This document shows positions 17,736-26,855 of a stretch of DNA of 64,000 nucleotides, piece by piece. Both the position numbers and the translations under genes were made by a program. A model generated the notes under the pieces. The model made no database searches. It saw nothing but the letters and a program-made list of their open reading frames with translations, and was not told the origin of the DNA. Origin of the DNA: Methylobacillus caricis (GTDB taxonomy: Bacteria; Pseudomonadota; Gammaproteobacteria; Burkholderiales; Methylophilaceae); assembly GCF_020532705.1 (NCBI RefSeq), contig NZ_JAJAVD010000001.1:372001-436000 (forward strand), written 5' to 3'. Positions within the stretch are counted from its first letter, which is position 1. Each line of letters starts with the position of its first letter.

Positions 17736-18584
17736 ATGTCTCGTCCTATCTGGAAAGGTGCCATCAGTTTCGGCTTGGTTCATATCCCGGTAGAGCTGCA
17801 TTCGGCCAGCGCGGCATCTGGCATTGATCTTGACTTGTTGGACAAGCGGGATTTTGCCCCCGTGGGATACCGCCGATACAACAAGGTGACTGGCAAGGAA
17901 GTCACCCAGCAGGATATCGTAAAAGGCTATGCTTACGAAAAAGACCAGTACGTAGTACTGACGGACGCTGACCTCAGGAAAGCCAACGTCGAGAGCACCC
18001 AGACCATCGATATCCTGTCCTTTGTCCATGCAAGCGATATCCCTCCCATGTATTTCGACCAGCCCTATTATCTGGTGCCAACAAAAGGTGGGGAGAAAGT
18101 CTACGCTCTTCTGCGCAAGACTTTGGAACAGTCGGGCAAACTGGGGCTGGGACAGGTGGTGATACGCACCAAACAGCACTTGGCCGCCCTCATACCTGAG
18201 CAAGATGCCATTATTCTCAACCTGCTGCGTTACCAGGAAGAAATCCGCGAATTGCCCGAGATTCCTCAGCCCAAGACAGGCAGCAAGCAAAGCCAGGTTT
18301 CAGCCAAGGAGGTGGAAATGGCCCTGTCATTGGTAAAGGACATGAGCGAAGCATGGGACCCCTCACAATATGAGGATAACTTCAAGAAGGACATCCTGAC
18401 CCTGGTCAAGAAAAAGGTGAAGGCGAAGCAAACCCATGTGCTCACCGAGCCAGACGAGGAACCAGTTGAAACCAAGACCACCAATGTGGTCGATCTCATG
18501 CAACTGCTCAAAGCCAGCATAGGCGATAAAGTCAAGCGTATCAGCTCTGGTTCTTCCAAACCTAATCGTAAGCAGACTGCCTGA
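17736..18584 (+). CDS. ku: Non-homologous end joining protein Ku
   Basis: 282 residues, typical of prokaryotic homodimeric Ku, which encircles DNA ends and recruits LigD. Starts SRPIWKGAISFGLVHIPVEL, the family hallmark, followed by YRRYNKVTGKEV, the core beta-barrel (ILSFVHASDIPPMYFDQPYYLVPTKGGEKVYALL) and a lysine-rich C-terminal tail (KKKVKAKQ ... KVKRISSGSSKPNRKQTA) that in other Ku proteins helps DNA threading and LigD contact. The ligD gene starts 10 nt after its stop: a clear two-gene repair operon. Confidence 0.97.
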   Translation: MSRPIWKGAISFGLVHIPVELHSASAASGIDLDLLDKRDFAPVGYRRYNKVTGKEVTQQDIVKGYAYEKDQYVVLTDADLRKANVESTQTIDILSFVHASDIPPMYFDQPYYLVPTKGGEKVYALLRKTLEQSGKLGLGQVVIRTKQHLAALIPEQDAIILNLLRYQEEIRELPEIPQPKTGSKQSQVSAKEVEMALSLVKDMSEAWDPSQYEDNFKKDILTLVKKKVKAKQTHVLTEPDEEPVETKTTNVVDLMQLLKASIGDKVKRISSGSSKPNRKQTA

Positions 18585-18594
18585 GGAGAAGAGC

Positions 18595-21102
18595 ATGGGC
18601 TTGCAGCAATACTGGGGGAAACGTGATTTTAAGTTGACGCATGAACCGCGCGGCAAGGTAGAAAAATCAGGCCGTCAACTTGCGTTCTATATCCAAAAGC
18701 ATGATGCCCGTCGGCTGCACTACGATTTCAGGCTGGAGCTGCAAGGTACCCTAAAAAGTTGGGCGGTGCCTAAAGGACCGAGCCTGGACCCTAATGACAA
18801 GCGCCTGGCAGTCGAGGTAGAGGATCATCCTGTGGAGTATGGGACTTTCGAGGGAGATATCCCCAAGGGCCAATATGGGGCAGGCCATGTCATGTTGTGG
18901 GACAAGGGAACATGGGAGGCCATAGGCGACCCGGTAGAAGGCTACCGGCAAGGCGCCCTCAAGTTCCGGCTCAATGGCGTGAAGCTGCGCGGCAAATGGG
19001 CTTTGGTGCGCATGAAAGCCAAGCCCGGGGAAAAGGACAATCAGCCCAACTGGCTGCTGATCAAGGAGAAAGACGAAGAGGCCCGGCATGGCCCTGAAGC
19101 GCAGATAACAGAAACGGCCACTGCCTCCGTGAGCCTTATTCAAGATGATGGCCCCGCTCTGGAAAGTGTCGATGGCGACCTAGCCATGGAAGCAGCCCCG
19201 ACCAAGCAAATGCCGGATTTAATCAAGCCACAGCTTGCTACCCTGGTGACTCAGGCACCTCAGGGAGACCAATGGTTTTCCGAGATTAAATATGACGGTT
19301 ATCGCGCATTGGCTCGAATTGAACATGGCGACGTGAAAATATATTCGCGGAATGGTAATGATTGGACCAATAAATGGAAAAACCTGGCTGGCGCGCTGGC
19401 CAAGTTGCCTGTCGAGAGTGCGTGGCTCGATGGGGAGGTTGTCGCATTTGATGAAGAAGGGGGCATCAGTTTTCAGGCCTTGCAGACTTCCTTCAAACTT
19501 GGCAACGAAGCTGATCTGGCTTATTTCATCTTTGATTTGCCTTATCTCAATGGACACGATTTAACCAAACAACCATTGAAACAACGCAAGCTGCTTCTAC
19601 AGACTCTTTTGGAAAGTCAGGGGAAGCAGGGTCCCTTGCATTTCAGCGAGCACTTGGAGGGACATGCATCCGAGGTATTAAAACATGCCTGCATGCACGG
19701 CTTGGAGGGCATCGTGGTCAAGCATGCCGAGAGCCCTTACCAACAGCGACGCAGCAGTGATTGGCTTAAAGTTAAGTGCGGCCAGCGGCAGGAGTTTGTG
19801 GTGGCGGGTTATACTGATCCCTCGGGCCGCCGTGAGGAATTCGGAGCCCTGCTCCTTGGCGTATATGATGAAGAGGGGATGTTGCAGTATGCCGGCCGTG
19901 TGGGCACCGGCTTTAACCAGGGCAGCCTCAGGTTGATAGCCAGCCAATTCAAGACCTTGCATATCAACAATCCAGCCTTTGCGAACCCTCCGACCGGGCG
20001 GGACGCTTTGGGGGCTCATTGGCTTAAGCCGACATTGGTGGCGGAGGTTAAGTTTGCTGAATGGACAAGCGCTGGCCGTATTCGACATGCAAGCTTTGTT
20101 GGTTTGCGCGATGACAAGGCGGCCCGGCATGTGACCCATGAAACAGCGCAGCCTACTGAGCGACTTGCTGGTAGTGGCGAAGGAGTAAAAAATTCCTCAC
20201 AAAGCTCGCCCAGCCCAGTGGAAGTTGCAAACATCAGGATCTCCCATCCATCAAAAACTCTATTCACAGATGGCGGTTTCACCAAGCTAGACCTGGCCCG
20301 GTACTATGAATCGGTAGCAAACTGGATACTGCCTTATCTCAAGGATAGGCCCCTTTCCATAGTGCGCTGCCCTGAAGGCTACGATCAACATTGCTTTTTC
20401 CAGAAGCATGTAAGTTTGGATAGCAAAAGCCATTTAAAGGCCGTGAATATCAACACTTCAGACAAAAATTCAGAATACTTTTCGGCAAACAATTTATCCG
20501 CAGTGATCGAATTAGTGCAACTTGGCGTGCTGGAACTGCACGCCTGGGGCTCTCGCTCACCTAAAACGCATCTTGCCGACAAAATGATTTTTGATCTTGA
20601 TCCTGCCCCTGGACTATCTTGGGGAAATGTAACGGAAGCAGCCTTATTGTTACATGGCCTATTGGAAGAGCTGGAGTTGAGAAGCTTTGTCAAAACAACT
20701 GGCGGCAAGGGCCTGCATATCGAAATTCCCATCAAGCCCGAGCATTCCTGGGAGGTAGTGAAAGAGTTTACTCATGGCATTGCCCGTCATTTGCAGACTC
20801 ATGCTCCTGATCGTTTCACTACAAATCTATCCAAGAAAAAACGTGATGGCCTGATATTTATTGATTACCTGCGCAACAGCGCAGGGGCAACCGCAGTAGT
20901 GCCATATTCCACTCGTGCAAAAGCCTTTGCTCCGGTAGCCACCCCTCTGGACTGGGATGAGGTTGGCCCTGAGGTCCAGGCGGATACTTTTAACATTGGC
21001 AATGTAATGACACGTTTGGAAAATATGGAATCCGATCCCTGGAAAGACTATTTGCAAACGAAACAGCGCTTGAGCGCTAAATTGCTACAAATGTTTACCT
21101 AA
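18595..21102 (+). CDS. ligD: Multifunctional ATP-dependent DNA ligase LigD (PE-LIG-POL)
   Basis: 835 residues in the order 3'-phosphoesterase, ligase, polymerase. PE (about 20-160): HDARRLHYDFRLEL with H36, H42 and D44. Ligase (about 215-520): EIKYDGYRA with the adenylated Lys K232, YSRNGNDW, EGIVVKH and WLKVKC motifs. Polymerase/primase (about 555-830): ISHPSKTLFTDGG, VRCPEGYDQHCFFQKH, FDLDP with metal ligands D667 and D669, and TGGKGLHIEIP. It seals breaks held by Ku after end trimming and fill-in. GGAG lies 7 nt before the ATG. The next gene follows after 19 nt. Confidence 0.97.
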   Translation: MGLQQYWGKRDFKLTHEPRGKVEKSGRQLAFYIQKHDARRLHYDFRLELQGTLKSWAVPKGPSLDPNDKRLAVEVEDHPVEYGTFEGDIPKGQYGAGHVMLWDKGTWEAIGDPVEGYRQGALKFRLNGVKLRGKWALVRMKAKPGEKDNQPNWLLIKEKDEEARHGPEAQITETATASVSLIQDDGPALESVDGDLAMEAAPTKQMPDLIKPQLATLVTQAPQGDQWFSEIKYDGYRALARIEHGDVKIYSRNGNDWTNKWKNLAGALAKLPVESAWLDGEVVAFDEEGGISFQALQTSFKLGNEADLAYFIFDLPYLNGHDLTKQPLKQRKLLLQTLLESQGKQGPLHFSEHLEGHASEVLKHACMHGLEGIVVKHAESPYQQRRSSDWLKVKCGQRQEFVVAGYTDPSGRREEFGALLLGVYDEEGMLQYAGRVGTGFNQGSLRLIASQFKTLHINNPAFANPPTGRDALGAHWLKPTLVAEVKFAEWTSAGRIRHASFVGLRDDKAARHVTHETAQPTERLAGSGEGVKNSSQSSPSPVEVANIRISHPSKTLFTDGGFTKLDLARYYESVANWILPYLKDRPLSIVRCPEGYDQHCFFQKHVSLDSKSHLKAVNINTSDKNSEYFSANNLSAVIELVQLGVLELHAWGSRSPKTHLADKMIFDLDPAPGLSWGNVTEAALLLHGLLEELELRSFVKTTGGKGLHIEIPIKPEHSWEVVKEFTHGIARHLQTHAPDRFTTNLSKKKRDGLIFIDYLRNSAGATAVVPYSTRAKAFAPVATPLDWDEVGPEVQADTFNIGNVMTRLENMESDPWKDYLQTKQRLSAKLLQMFT

Positions 21103-21121
21103 CCGACTTTAGGAGAAAATC

Positions 21122-21568
21122 ATGTGCGAGGGACTACGATACTTAGACCTAGCCCATAAAGAGTGGAAAGTATATTTTTCTAACCCCAAAGCATACATAC
21201 CTGTATTGAGAGATATGGGCGTTATTGAATGGGTGAAGTGGGGGAGGCGTGAGGAGGAAACCAGTCCTGAACTGGTTGATTTCATTCAAGGAGGATGGGC
21301 AAGCAACGATTCGTTGGAGCAAGGCCAATGGGGAAAGTTTGAACCAGAGCTAGTCAATCTTGCGGTTCAGGGATATATGGAAAAGGACAAGGATGGCAAC
21401 TTGCATTGGTTCGATGTACCAGAGGGTAACGCAATCCAAGCTGTTATCGTCAAAAGGCATTTGGAGGAAAGGCTCTATATTGTGACCACCGATTCACCTC
21501 CTGAATGCTCTTGGGTTCATGATCGGTGGCCTTCTATGACATCAATTGATCAAGTTGCTCAGGGATGA
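21122..21568 (+). CDS. SRAP (YedK/HMCES)-like small protein in the ku-ligD operon
   Basis: 148 residues. SRAP proteins bind abasic sites in single-stranded DNA and form a thiazolidine crosslink through Cys2. Seen here: Met-Cys at the start (C2), VKWGRREE at about 39 (cf. the family WGLxP block), GYMEKDKDG with E87 (cf. GFYEW), and WVHDRWPSM with H133-D134-R135-P137 (cf. the family HDRMP). The protein is shorter than YedK (~220 residues) and lacks the usual Arg after Cys. The ATG has AGGAG 7 nt upstream and lies 19 nt after ligD, consistent with DNA repair. Family assignment is by motif order only. Confidence 0.6.
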   Translation: MCEGLRYLDLAHKEWKVYFSNPKAYIPVLRDMGVIEWVKWGRREEETSPELVDFIQGGWASNDSLEQGQWGKFEPELVNLAVQGYMEKDKDGNLHWFDVPEGNAIQAVIVKRHLEERLYIVTTDSPPECSWVHDRWPSMTSIDQVAQG

Positions 21569-21816
21569 GTTCTGGTAGATTGATTTTCTTGATCAGTTTT
21601 TGATTTCTCCTTGTTGTGTTTGTTTTTAACTTTGGGATCTGATTGTTGATCAGTAGCATTATTTAGCGATTTTGATTTTCCATCCTGGCTAGCCCTTTCT
21701 TGCTGTTGTTGAAGCGTATTCTTGTCATCAAGAGTTCGCGGGTTGATTTCTTCAGCCTGTACAGAAATGCATATGGTACCTAGGGAAAAAGCGCTGATTA
21801 ATAATAATGATTTCAT
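21559..21816 (-). CDS. Small secreted Lys/Gln-rich protein, function unknown
   Basis: 85 residues. MKSLLLISAFSLGTICISVQAEE is a convincing Sec signal peptide; the mature part is highly polar and low in complexity (Gln, Lys, Asp, Asn), probably disordered in the periplasm. AAGGAG stands 6 nt before the ATG. Its 3' end overlaps the SRAP-like gene by 10 nt on the opposite strand. No recognised family. Confidence 0.55.
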   Translation of the reverse strand: MKSLLLISAFSLGTICISVQAEEINPRTLDDKNTLQQQQERASQDGKSKSLNNATDQQSDPKVKNKHNKEKSKTDQENQSTRTHP

Positions 21817-22121
21817 GGTTATCTCCTTAATGTTAATTGAAAACTAACCATACAATGGAGAAAATTTAAACCATGTAAGAATATGCTGATTATTACGAGG
21901 ATAAATTCATTTGGATTTGTCTGATTTAATTACATTAGCAATTTAATTACTGCAATCCTTTAACCAATTATTGTCTTGATCGTGTTGTAAGTCTTACAAG
22001 AGATTAAGACATGCACTTACGATATATCCATTGCAAAAAAATTAACATATATCGCTACAGTTGTTTTTTTAGCATGCCCTCGCCATTCCCGTTTGAAAAA
22101 TATCAACATCAGGAGATTCCC
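21817..22121. other. A+T-rich divergent intergenic region
   Basis: About 300 bases between a minus-strand secreted protein and the zinc alcohol dehydrogenase. Base composition is markedly A+T rich compared with ligD. An in-frame ATG at 22011 upstream of the dehydrogenase has no ribosome binding site and is not used as start. No operator-like repeat was found by eye. Confidence 0.3.
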
Positions 22122-23300
22122 ATGCGCGCGTTAACTTACCATGGCAGCAAAGATGTCCGAGTCGAAACTGTTCCAGATCCTGTATTGCACGATCCTGATG
22201 ACGTCGTTCTGCGTGTCACATCGACCGCTATCTGCGGTTCTGACCTGCACTTGTACCGCGGCAAGATTCCTGAGCTGCATGATGGTGACATCCTGGGGCA
22301 TGAATTCATGGGAATTGTGGAGGACGTGGGCAATGAAGTTACCAACGTCAAAAAAGGCGACCGGGTCATCATTCCATTCGTGATTGCCTGCGGACATTGT
22401 TTTTTCTGTGACCAGCAGCAATTTGCTGCTTGCGAAACCACGAATGCCGGCCCTGGTGCCAGCCTCAATAAAAAAAGCGCCACGCCTCCAGCAGCCCTGT
22501 TTGGTTATAGCCATATGTATGGTGGCGTGCCCGGGGGGCAGGCCGAATTGGTTAGGGTGCCCCGGGGAAACGTGGGGCCTTTCAAGGTCAACGGCAGCCT
22601 AGTGGACGAGCAGGTCCTTTTTCTCACCGATATCCTACCCACAGGGTATCAAGCCGTTCTTAATGCTGGCGTTCGCGAGGGCGGGACTCTGGCAATCTTC
22701 GGGGCCGGCCCTGTTGGCCTGATGGCCGCGGCTTGTGCTCGCATGCTGGGTGTGGAAACCATCTTCATGATTGATGACCTTCAATACCGTCTTGATTTTG
22801 CTGCAGAGCGATACGAAACCATTAGTATCAATTTAAGTCATGATGATCCCGCCCAGGCAATACTTGGAAAAACCAATCACAGGGGAGTAGATGCCTCGAT
22901 TGATGCAGTCGGTTTTGAGGCTAAGGGCAGCGCCATCGAGACAGCCCTCACCGCCCTCAAGCTGGAAACCAGCAGCGGGGAAGCCATCAGGCAATGTATC
23001 GCGGCGACCCGGCGGGGAGGCACTGTTAGCATTCCTGGGGTGTACGCAGGGTTTATTCACGGCTTCTTGGTGGGAGATGCCTTTGACAAGGGGCTGACCT
23101 TCAAAATGGGGCAGACCCATGTTCACCGTTATTTGCCTGAATTACTTGAGTTCATTGAAAACGGTGATTTGCAGCCGGCTGACATTATCACGCATCGAAT
23201 GTCACTTGAGGATGCTGTGCTGGGTTACCAAATTTTCAATGAAGCGTCACAAGACTGTAGAAAGGTAGTCCTTACGCCCGGCTTGCCAAGCGTGCAGTAA
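22122..23300 (+). CDS. Zinc-dependent alcohol/formaldehyde dehydrogenase-like protein (MDR family)
   Basis: 392 residues of the medium-chain dehydrogenase family, closest in pattern to glutathione-independent formaldehyde dehydrogenase-type proteins. Catalytic zinc ligands C38 (ICGSDLH) and the GHEF motif near 65; structural zinc cluster [15 protein letters not shown] near 95-110; NAD(P)-binding GAGPVG near 190. Likely cytoplasmic oxidation of an alcohol or aldehyde; substrate not set by sequence. Start 22122 has AGGAG 6 nt upstream and the canonical MRALTYHG beginning. Stands alone in this window. Confidence 0.9.
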   Translation: MRALTYHGSKDVRVETVPDPVLHDPDDVVLRVTSTAICGSDLHLYRGKIPELHDGDILGHEFMGIVEDVGNEVTNVKKGDRVIIPFVIACGHCFFCDQQQFAACETTNAGPGASLNKKSATPPAALFGYSHMYGGVPGGQAELVRVPRGNVGPFKVNGSLVDEQVLFLTDILPTGYQAVLNAGVREGGTLAIFGAGPVGLMAAACARMLGVETIFMIDDLQYRLDFAAERYETISINLSHDDPAQAILGKTNHRGVDASIDAVGFEAKGSAIETALTALKLETSSGEAIRQCIAATRRGGTVSIPGVYAGFIHGFLVGDAFDKGLTFKMGQTHVHRYLPELLEFIENGDLQPADIITHRMSLEDAVLGYQIFNEASQDCRKVVLTPGLPSVQ

Positions 23301-23475
23301 GCGTTGAGCCAATCAAGCCTGACAATAGAGTCCGCCTTGCAATTGTTGTTGAATTCTCACAATTTAATAGGACAAGAGGGGGTTAGGAATTATATAAATT
23401 GTTTTTATTATGTAGCCACTATGGTGCTGAATATAGTCCGTATTAAGCAAATTAATCTATTAAAGGAGTTTCATC

Positions 23476-23664
23476 ATGCCAGCAAAGTCACAAGCCCAGC
23501 AAAAAGCAGCAGGCGCTGCATTGGCAGCCAAGCGTGGAGATATGAGTAAGAGTGAGCTTAAAGGTGCTTCCCGTTCTATGGAGAAATCAATGAGTGAAAA
23601 AGAACTGCACAAAATGGCCTCTACCTCACGCAAGAACAAACCCGAACATAACGCCAAGAAATAA
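23476..23664 (+). CDS. DUF3008 family small basic protein
   Basis: 62 residues, MPAKSQAQQKAAGAALAAKRG..., the DUF3008 pattern, with a lysine-rich tail (SRKNKPEHNAKK). These are short, hydrophilic proteins often linked to stress conditions; function unknown. Strong ribosome binding site AAAGGAG 9-10 nt upstream. Followed after 49 nt by the HhH-domain gene, possibly in one transcript. Confidence 0.8.
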   Translation: MPAKSQAQQKAAGAALAAKRGDMSKSELKGASRSMEKSMSEKELHKMASTSRKNKPEHNAKK

Positions 23665-23713
23665 CTAGGCCAGAGCCATTTCATCCAGGTAAATGGACGG
23701 CCGGAGGAAAGAT

Positions 23714-24127
23714 ATGAGTGGAAAGGTCGGAGCTGGCGAGCTTGGTTTGGATCCAAAGTCAGGTAAAGAGCCTGAGCTATTCAAATGGTTCTTGGCTTGC
23801 TATTTGTTTGGACACCGCATATCTCAAGAAATAGCGGTCAATACCTGGAAAGTGTTTATGGATAGCGGCATTTACTCGACCAAGCAAATATCTGCCCGAT
23901 CCTGGCAGCAGCTCGTGGATTTGCTTGGCCAAGGGCATTACAAACGGTACGACGAGTCTACGGCCAGAAATATGTTGGATATGGCTGCATTCCTGCAAGA
24001 AAAATATCACGGCAAGATCAGCCAAATAATTTCCGATGCGAAAGACAAAAAAGACCTTAGCGACAAACTGCAGGAAATAAAAGGCGTGGGACCTAAGGTT
24101 GCAGAAATATTTTTACGTGAGATTTAA
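23714..24127 (+). CDS. Small helix-hairpin-helix DNA-binding protein (endonuclease III-like fold fragment)
   Basis: 137 residues. The C-terminus DKLQEIKGVGPKVAEIFLREI is a clear helix-hairpin-helix (hGhG) DNA-binding motif, and the all-helical upstream part (LFKWFLACYLFGHRISQEIAVNTWKVF) resembles the endonuclease III/HhH-GPD N-terminal lobe. The catalytic Lys/Asp region and the iron-sulfur Cys cluster of full glycosylases are not evident, so it may be a non-catalytic family member. ATG 23714 is preferred to 23693 because GGAGGAAAG lies just upstream. Confidence 0.7.
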   Translation: MSGKVGAGELGLDPKSGKEPELFKWFLACYLFGHRISQEIAVNTWKVFMDSGIYSTKQISARSWQQLVDLLGQGHYKRYDESTARNMLDMAAFLQEKYHGKISQIISDAKDKKDLSDKLQEIKGVGPKVAEIFLREI

Positions 24128-24203
24128 ATCTTGATAGGCATGCTGCAAGGTTCTACAGATTATCCATCATAACGACAATGGGGATTATTCCGAGGATTGA
24201 TTG

Positions 24204-24234
24204 AAAAAAGCACAGGAGTAGCCTGTGCTTTTTT
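24204..24234. terminator. Rho-independent terminator, bidirectional
   Basis: Perfect 13-bp stem AAAAAAGCACAGG / CCTGTGCTTTTTT around a 5-base loop (AGTAG), with T runs on both strands. It ends the DUF3008/HhH unit and can also terminate the minus-strand 35-residue membrane peptide. Confidence 0.9.
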
Positions 24235-24296
24235 GTGGTTAAAGGTTTATCTGGATCAGAATTGAAATTAAGCTCTGATCCATATGGGGTGAAGGC

Positions 24297-24404
24297 TTAA
24301 ACCATTCCTCCGGCCCATAACCAGTTGCCAAGACCCATTAAACAAATAAAAAGGATAGCGAGCAAAAGCACTCCCCATCCTATCCAGTCGGGTTTTTTTT
24401 CCAT
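24297..24404 (-). CDS. 35-residue single-pass membrane peptide
   Basis: Too short for standard ORF cut-offs. ATG at 24404, TAA at 24297. Product MEKKPDWIGWGVLLLAILF... has a charged N-terminus, one hydrophobic stretch (GVLLLAILFICLMGLG) and a Trp-rich end (NWLWAGGMV). Its stop is 63 nt from the bidirectional terminator 24204-24234, consistent with a short independent transcript. Purine-rich AAGAAAGAAA lies upstream but there is no strong Shine-Dalgarno. Protein reality needs ribosome profiling or conservation. Confidence 0.5.
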   Translation of the reverse strand: MEKKPDWIGWGVLLLAILFICLMGLGNWLWAGGMV

Positions 24405-24558
24405 TATTATTTCTTTCTTGTTATTGGTTATTAATTGATTGGTTATCTGACGGTTGCCAGATTGGCATAGCATAAATTACAGAAAACAGCTTTTGCTATG
24501 TGAAATGACATATATGCGCTGTACATTTGTACAGTATGCATTTTAGCCGCTATCAGGA

Positions 24559-24657
24559 TCAGCCGGCCAGCTTCGCTTCCCAACCTGCCCAGGAGCTATG
24601 AGCCGCGGGCACATCCTCTCGATGACGACTGAGTACAAATGGCGCATAATCCCCAGC
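24559..24657 (-). pseudogene. Decayed gene end (unrecognised)
   Basis: A minus-strand frame reads LGDYAPFVLSRHREDVPAAH...GWEAKLAG and stops at 24559. It looks protein-like, is more G+C rich than its surroundings, has no start codon, and is broken by an in-frame TAG just upstream (codons before it, ATMTEA, look continuous). Likely the last ~32 codons of a lost gene. Family not recognised. Confidence 0.3.
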
Positions 24658-24911
24658 TACGCCTCTGTCATCGTGGCAAGGCATCGACTATAGGCAAATA
24701 TTCAACTCGTGCAGGGAGTTTTATCCATGCCGCCATTGATGTGGGTCATCTTGAGAAAGTTTCAATTGAAGACTAGGAAAAGAGTCCTGCAACCCAATTA
24801 GCATGGAATGCAGAAAGCTTTGTTTGATGTAGAGCTGGAGCCTGGTAACTTCACTAAGGGAATTAAAATGGGGAAGGCAATTTATTAGCTGAAGGTTTAT
24901 ACAGTTGAGTT

Positions 24912-25184
24912 CTATAAATCGTTTGGCCCTATCAGTATAGTATTGTTATTTACGCCCTGCTTTCCTGAGTGAATAATTTTCTCTATGGCGCTTCCGATTT
25001 CCTGTTCAAATTGCTGGAATACTTCCAGTTTTTTTAAATCCTCAATAATTTCAACTTCAGTCAATTGTGCCCATTTTTGTAAAACGGGCGCAGAAACTAC
25101 ACCATTGTACGTCACCCCATCTTGCAGGGCCTTAAAGTGTACTTCCTTGTCAACTACAATTTGGTCAAATATGGATACACTCAT
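24912..25184 (-). CDS. DUF1488-like small protein
   Basis: 90 residues: MSVSIFDQIVVDKEVHFKAL... then VTYNGVVSAPVLQKWAQ, helical middle, and NNTILIGPNDL. The strand-strand-helix plan with a central (V/H)xFxAxxDG-like block and a final TILI..DL resembles DUF1488 proteins, small cytoplasmic proteins of unknown role. The family match is by eye and tentative. The 25185-25667 gap lies upstream and should contain its promoter. Confidence 0.55.
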   Translation of the reverse strand: MSVSIFDQIVVDKEVHFKALQDGVTYNGVVSAPVLQKWAQLTEVEIIEDLKKLEVFQQFEQEIGSAIEKIIHSGKQGVNNNTILIGPNDL

Positions 25185-25667
25185 AATATTTATCCTTATG
25201 GTTAGTAAATTCTTGGCAGTAGTTACTGTTAGGAGTTCTAATAATTTTCAGGGTACAACAAAGTTATAGATGAATTATTGATAGAAACTGGAATGATAGG
25301 CTGGATAAGATTAGAAAGGCCTATTATCACTGATGAAATTTACCATCATATTAAATACTGAATAAATATTTATTATGTCGGAATAGTGCCTTTATTAGCG
25401 CCAGAGATTTCCTACATCTTTACAGGGAATCTCACAGTAAAAAATTCTAAACCACCCTCATGTCCGCAGGATAATCCTATCCAAAACCCTTCAGTACATG
25501 TATGTAATCAACTCTGTGAAGGCTGACGTAGCTATTAACCTACATCACTTTGTGTAGTGATCTTACAATCATCTCAGGTAGTAGCCTACGCCCTATGGCT
25601 TAGAGTTACCCCATACTTCAATCATCAGAAAAATATCTGATACTCATAATTATTAATTGGAGGCATC
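25185..25667. other. Intergenic region, nothing recognised
   Basis: About 480 A+T-rich bases between two divergent small genes. No ORF with a credible product, tRNA, or strong hairpin was seen. AGGCATC/TTGGAGG just before 25668 is the ribosome binding site of the next gene. Confidence 0.3.
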
Positions 25668-26183
25668 ATGGCACAAACAGTTACTGGTCTATTCAATGAT
25701 CAAGAAAGTGCTGAGCAAGCATATTTGAGCGCAACCAACGCGGGTTACCGTGCTGATGAAATTGATGTGGTTATGTCTGAAGAGACGCGCGAACGCTTTT
25801 ATGGAAAAAATAAGACTCTGGAAACTGAAGTAGGTAACAAGTCTGCAGAGGGAGCTGCGATTGGAGGCGCAATTGGAGCCACAGCAGGTGCCATTGCCGC
25901 TGCTATTGCAGCAACCGGCACGGTATTGGCATTGCCTGGTTTAGGACTTGTAGTGGCAGGCCCTTTGGCCGCTGCCATTGCAGGAGCGGGTGCTGGGGGT
26001 GTCTCTGCGGGAATTGTGGGAGCGCTGATAGGCTGGGCAATTCCGGAAGACCGGCTTAAGGAATATGAAGAGGGCGTGAGTAAAGGCGGCATATTAATTG
26101 GTGTCCGCTCACGCAACGAGGATGACTCACAAAGGTTAGCCAGAGAGTGGGAAGAAAATCAAGGCTACAACATCTACTCATAG
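25668..26183 (+). CDS. General stress protein 17M-like, glycine-zipper protein
   Basis: 171 residues. N-terminal domain (1-40, TVTGLFNDQESAEQAYLSATNAGYRADEIDVVMS) matches the 17M/YflT general-stress fold; the centre (about 60-125) is a long Gly/Ala-rich hydrophobic segment (glycine zipper, likely membrane-associated); the C-terminus repeats the strand pattern (GILIGVRSRNEDDSQRLAREWEENQG). Found in many stress regulons; biochemical role unknown. TTGGAGG 6-7 nt upstream. Lies among other stress-type small genes. Confidence 0.8.
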   Translation: MAQTVTGLFNDQESAEQAYLSATNAGYRADEIDVVMSEETRERFYGKNKTLETEVGNKSAEGAAIGGAIGATAGAIAAAIAATGTVLALPGLGLVVAGPLAAAIAGAGAGGVSAGIVGALIGWAIPEDRLKEYEEGVSKGGILIGVRSRNEDDSQRLAREWEENQGYNIYS

Positions 26184-26855
26184 AAACGGTTAGGATTGGA
26201 TAGCTATCTTTGCATAGCTATCCGATTGACTTGCCTAAAGGCAACTGGAACTTAGGCTAGGTTGAATTTATGTTTGAATCCCCAATTCCAGTCCCAGCCA
26301 GATATTGAGAGTCGCGTGGCCTGATTCTATCTGGAAATATCCATGGCGACCGCAATTCAAAGACACGATCCGTAATCTGGCATACACTCCAAACACTTCA
26401 GGATTCTCCCCGTCGTTGACTAACAACTCGACGATTTGGCATATCACTCCAGATACTTCGTTGGGTGAAGATGTCTAGGCGCGCAAGATTTCCCATCAGA
26501 GGTTTTTTTCATCAACGTTCCAGCGCCAACACGAGTACTGTCAACAGGGTCCATCTATCGCTGCCTTGCTTAGCTCTTAGCCTGAAATTTTTGCGGGGCG
26601 GGTTCGTATACTGGGGTGGCATTACGACAGGCAAAAAAGCGCGCCTGATCGGGGAGGACTGAGGCGCGAAAGGTTCTCTATGTTGAGCAAAGAGATATAC
26701 TAACTACGAAATGCGAAGCTAGTACAATCCTATACTACACCTTAAATAGATGGAAAAATATAAGACTATCTTACGGTTTTTGGTATTTTTCCAGATAAAA
26801 AACGTCTACATAATGCTGTGAAATAAGCGCCTCCGCGCAATCATCTGCACATGTC
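26184..26855. other. Intergenic region with a possible decayed minus-strand gene at about 26264-26470
   Basis: No intact gene. On the minus strand a start-less frame of ~60 codons reads VICQIVELLVNDGENPEVFG... then SLNCGRHGYFQIES...NIWLGLELG. A one-base shift near its end would continue as GFKHKFNLA and stop, as in a frameshifted remnant. Two similar 22-nt segments (around 26378 and 26438) occur in it. The plus-strand 65-codon ORF at 26465 has no support. Confidence 0.25.

Noticed and set aside
17631-18290. 219-codon minus-strand ORF over ku
   Set aside because: Antisense shadow of ku with no recognisable domain.
26465-26662. 65-codon plus-strand ORF
   Set aside because: No start context, family or conservation cue.
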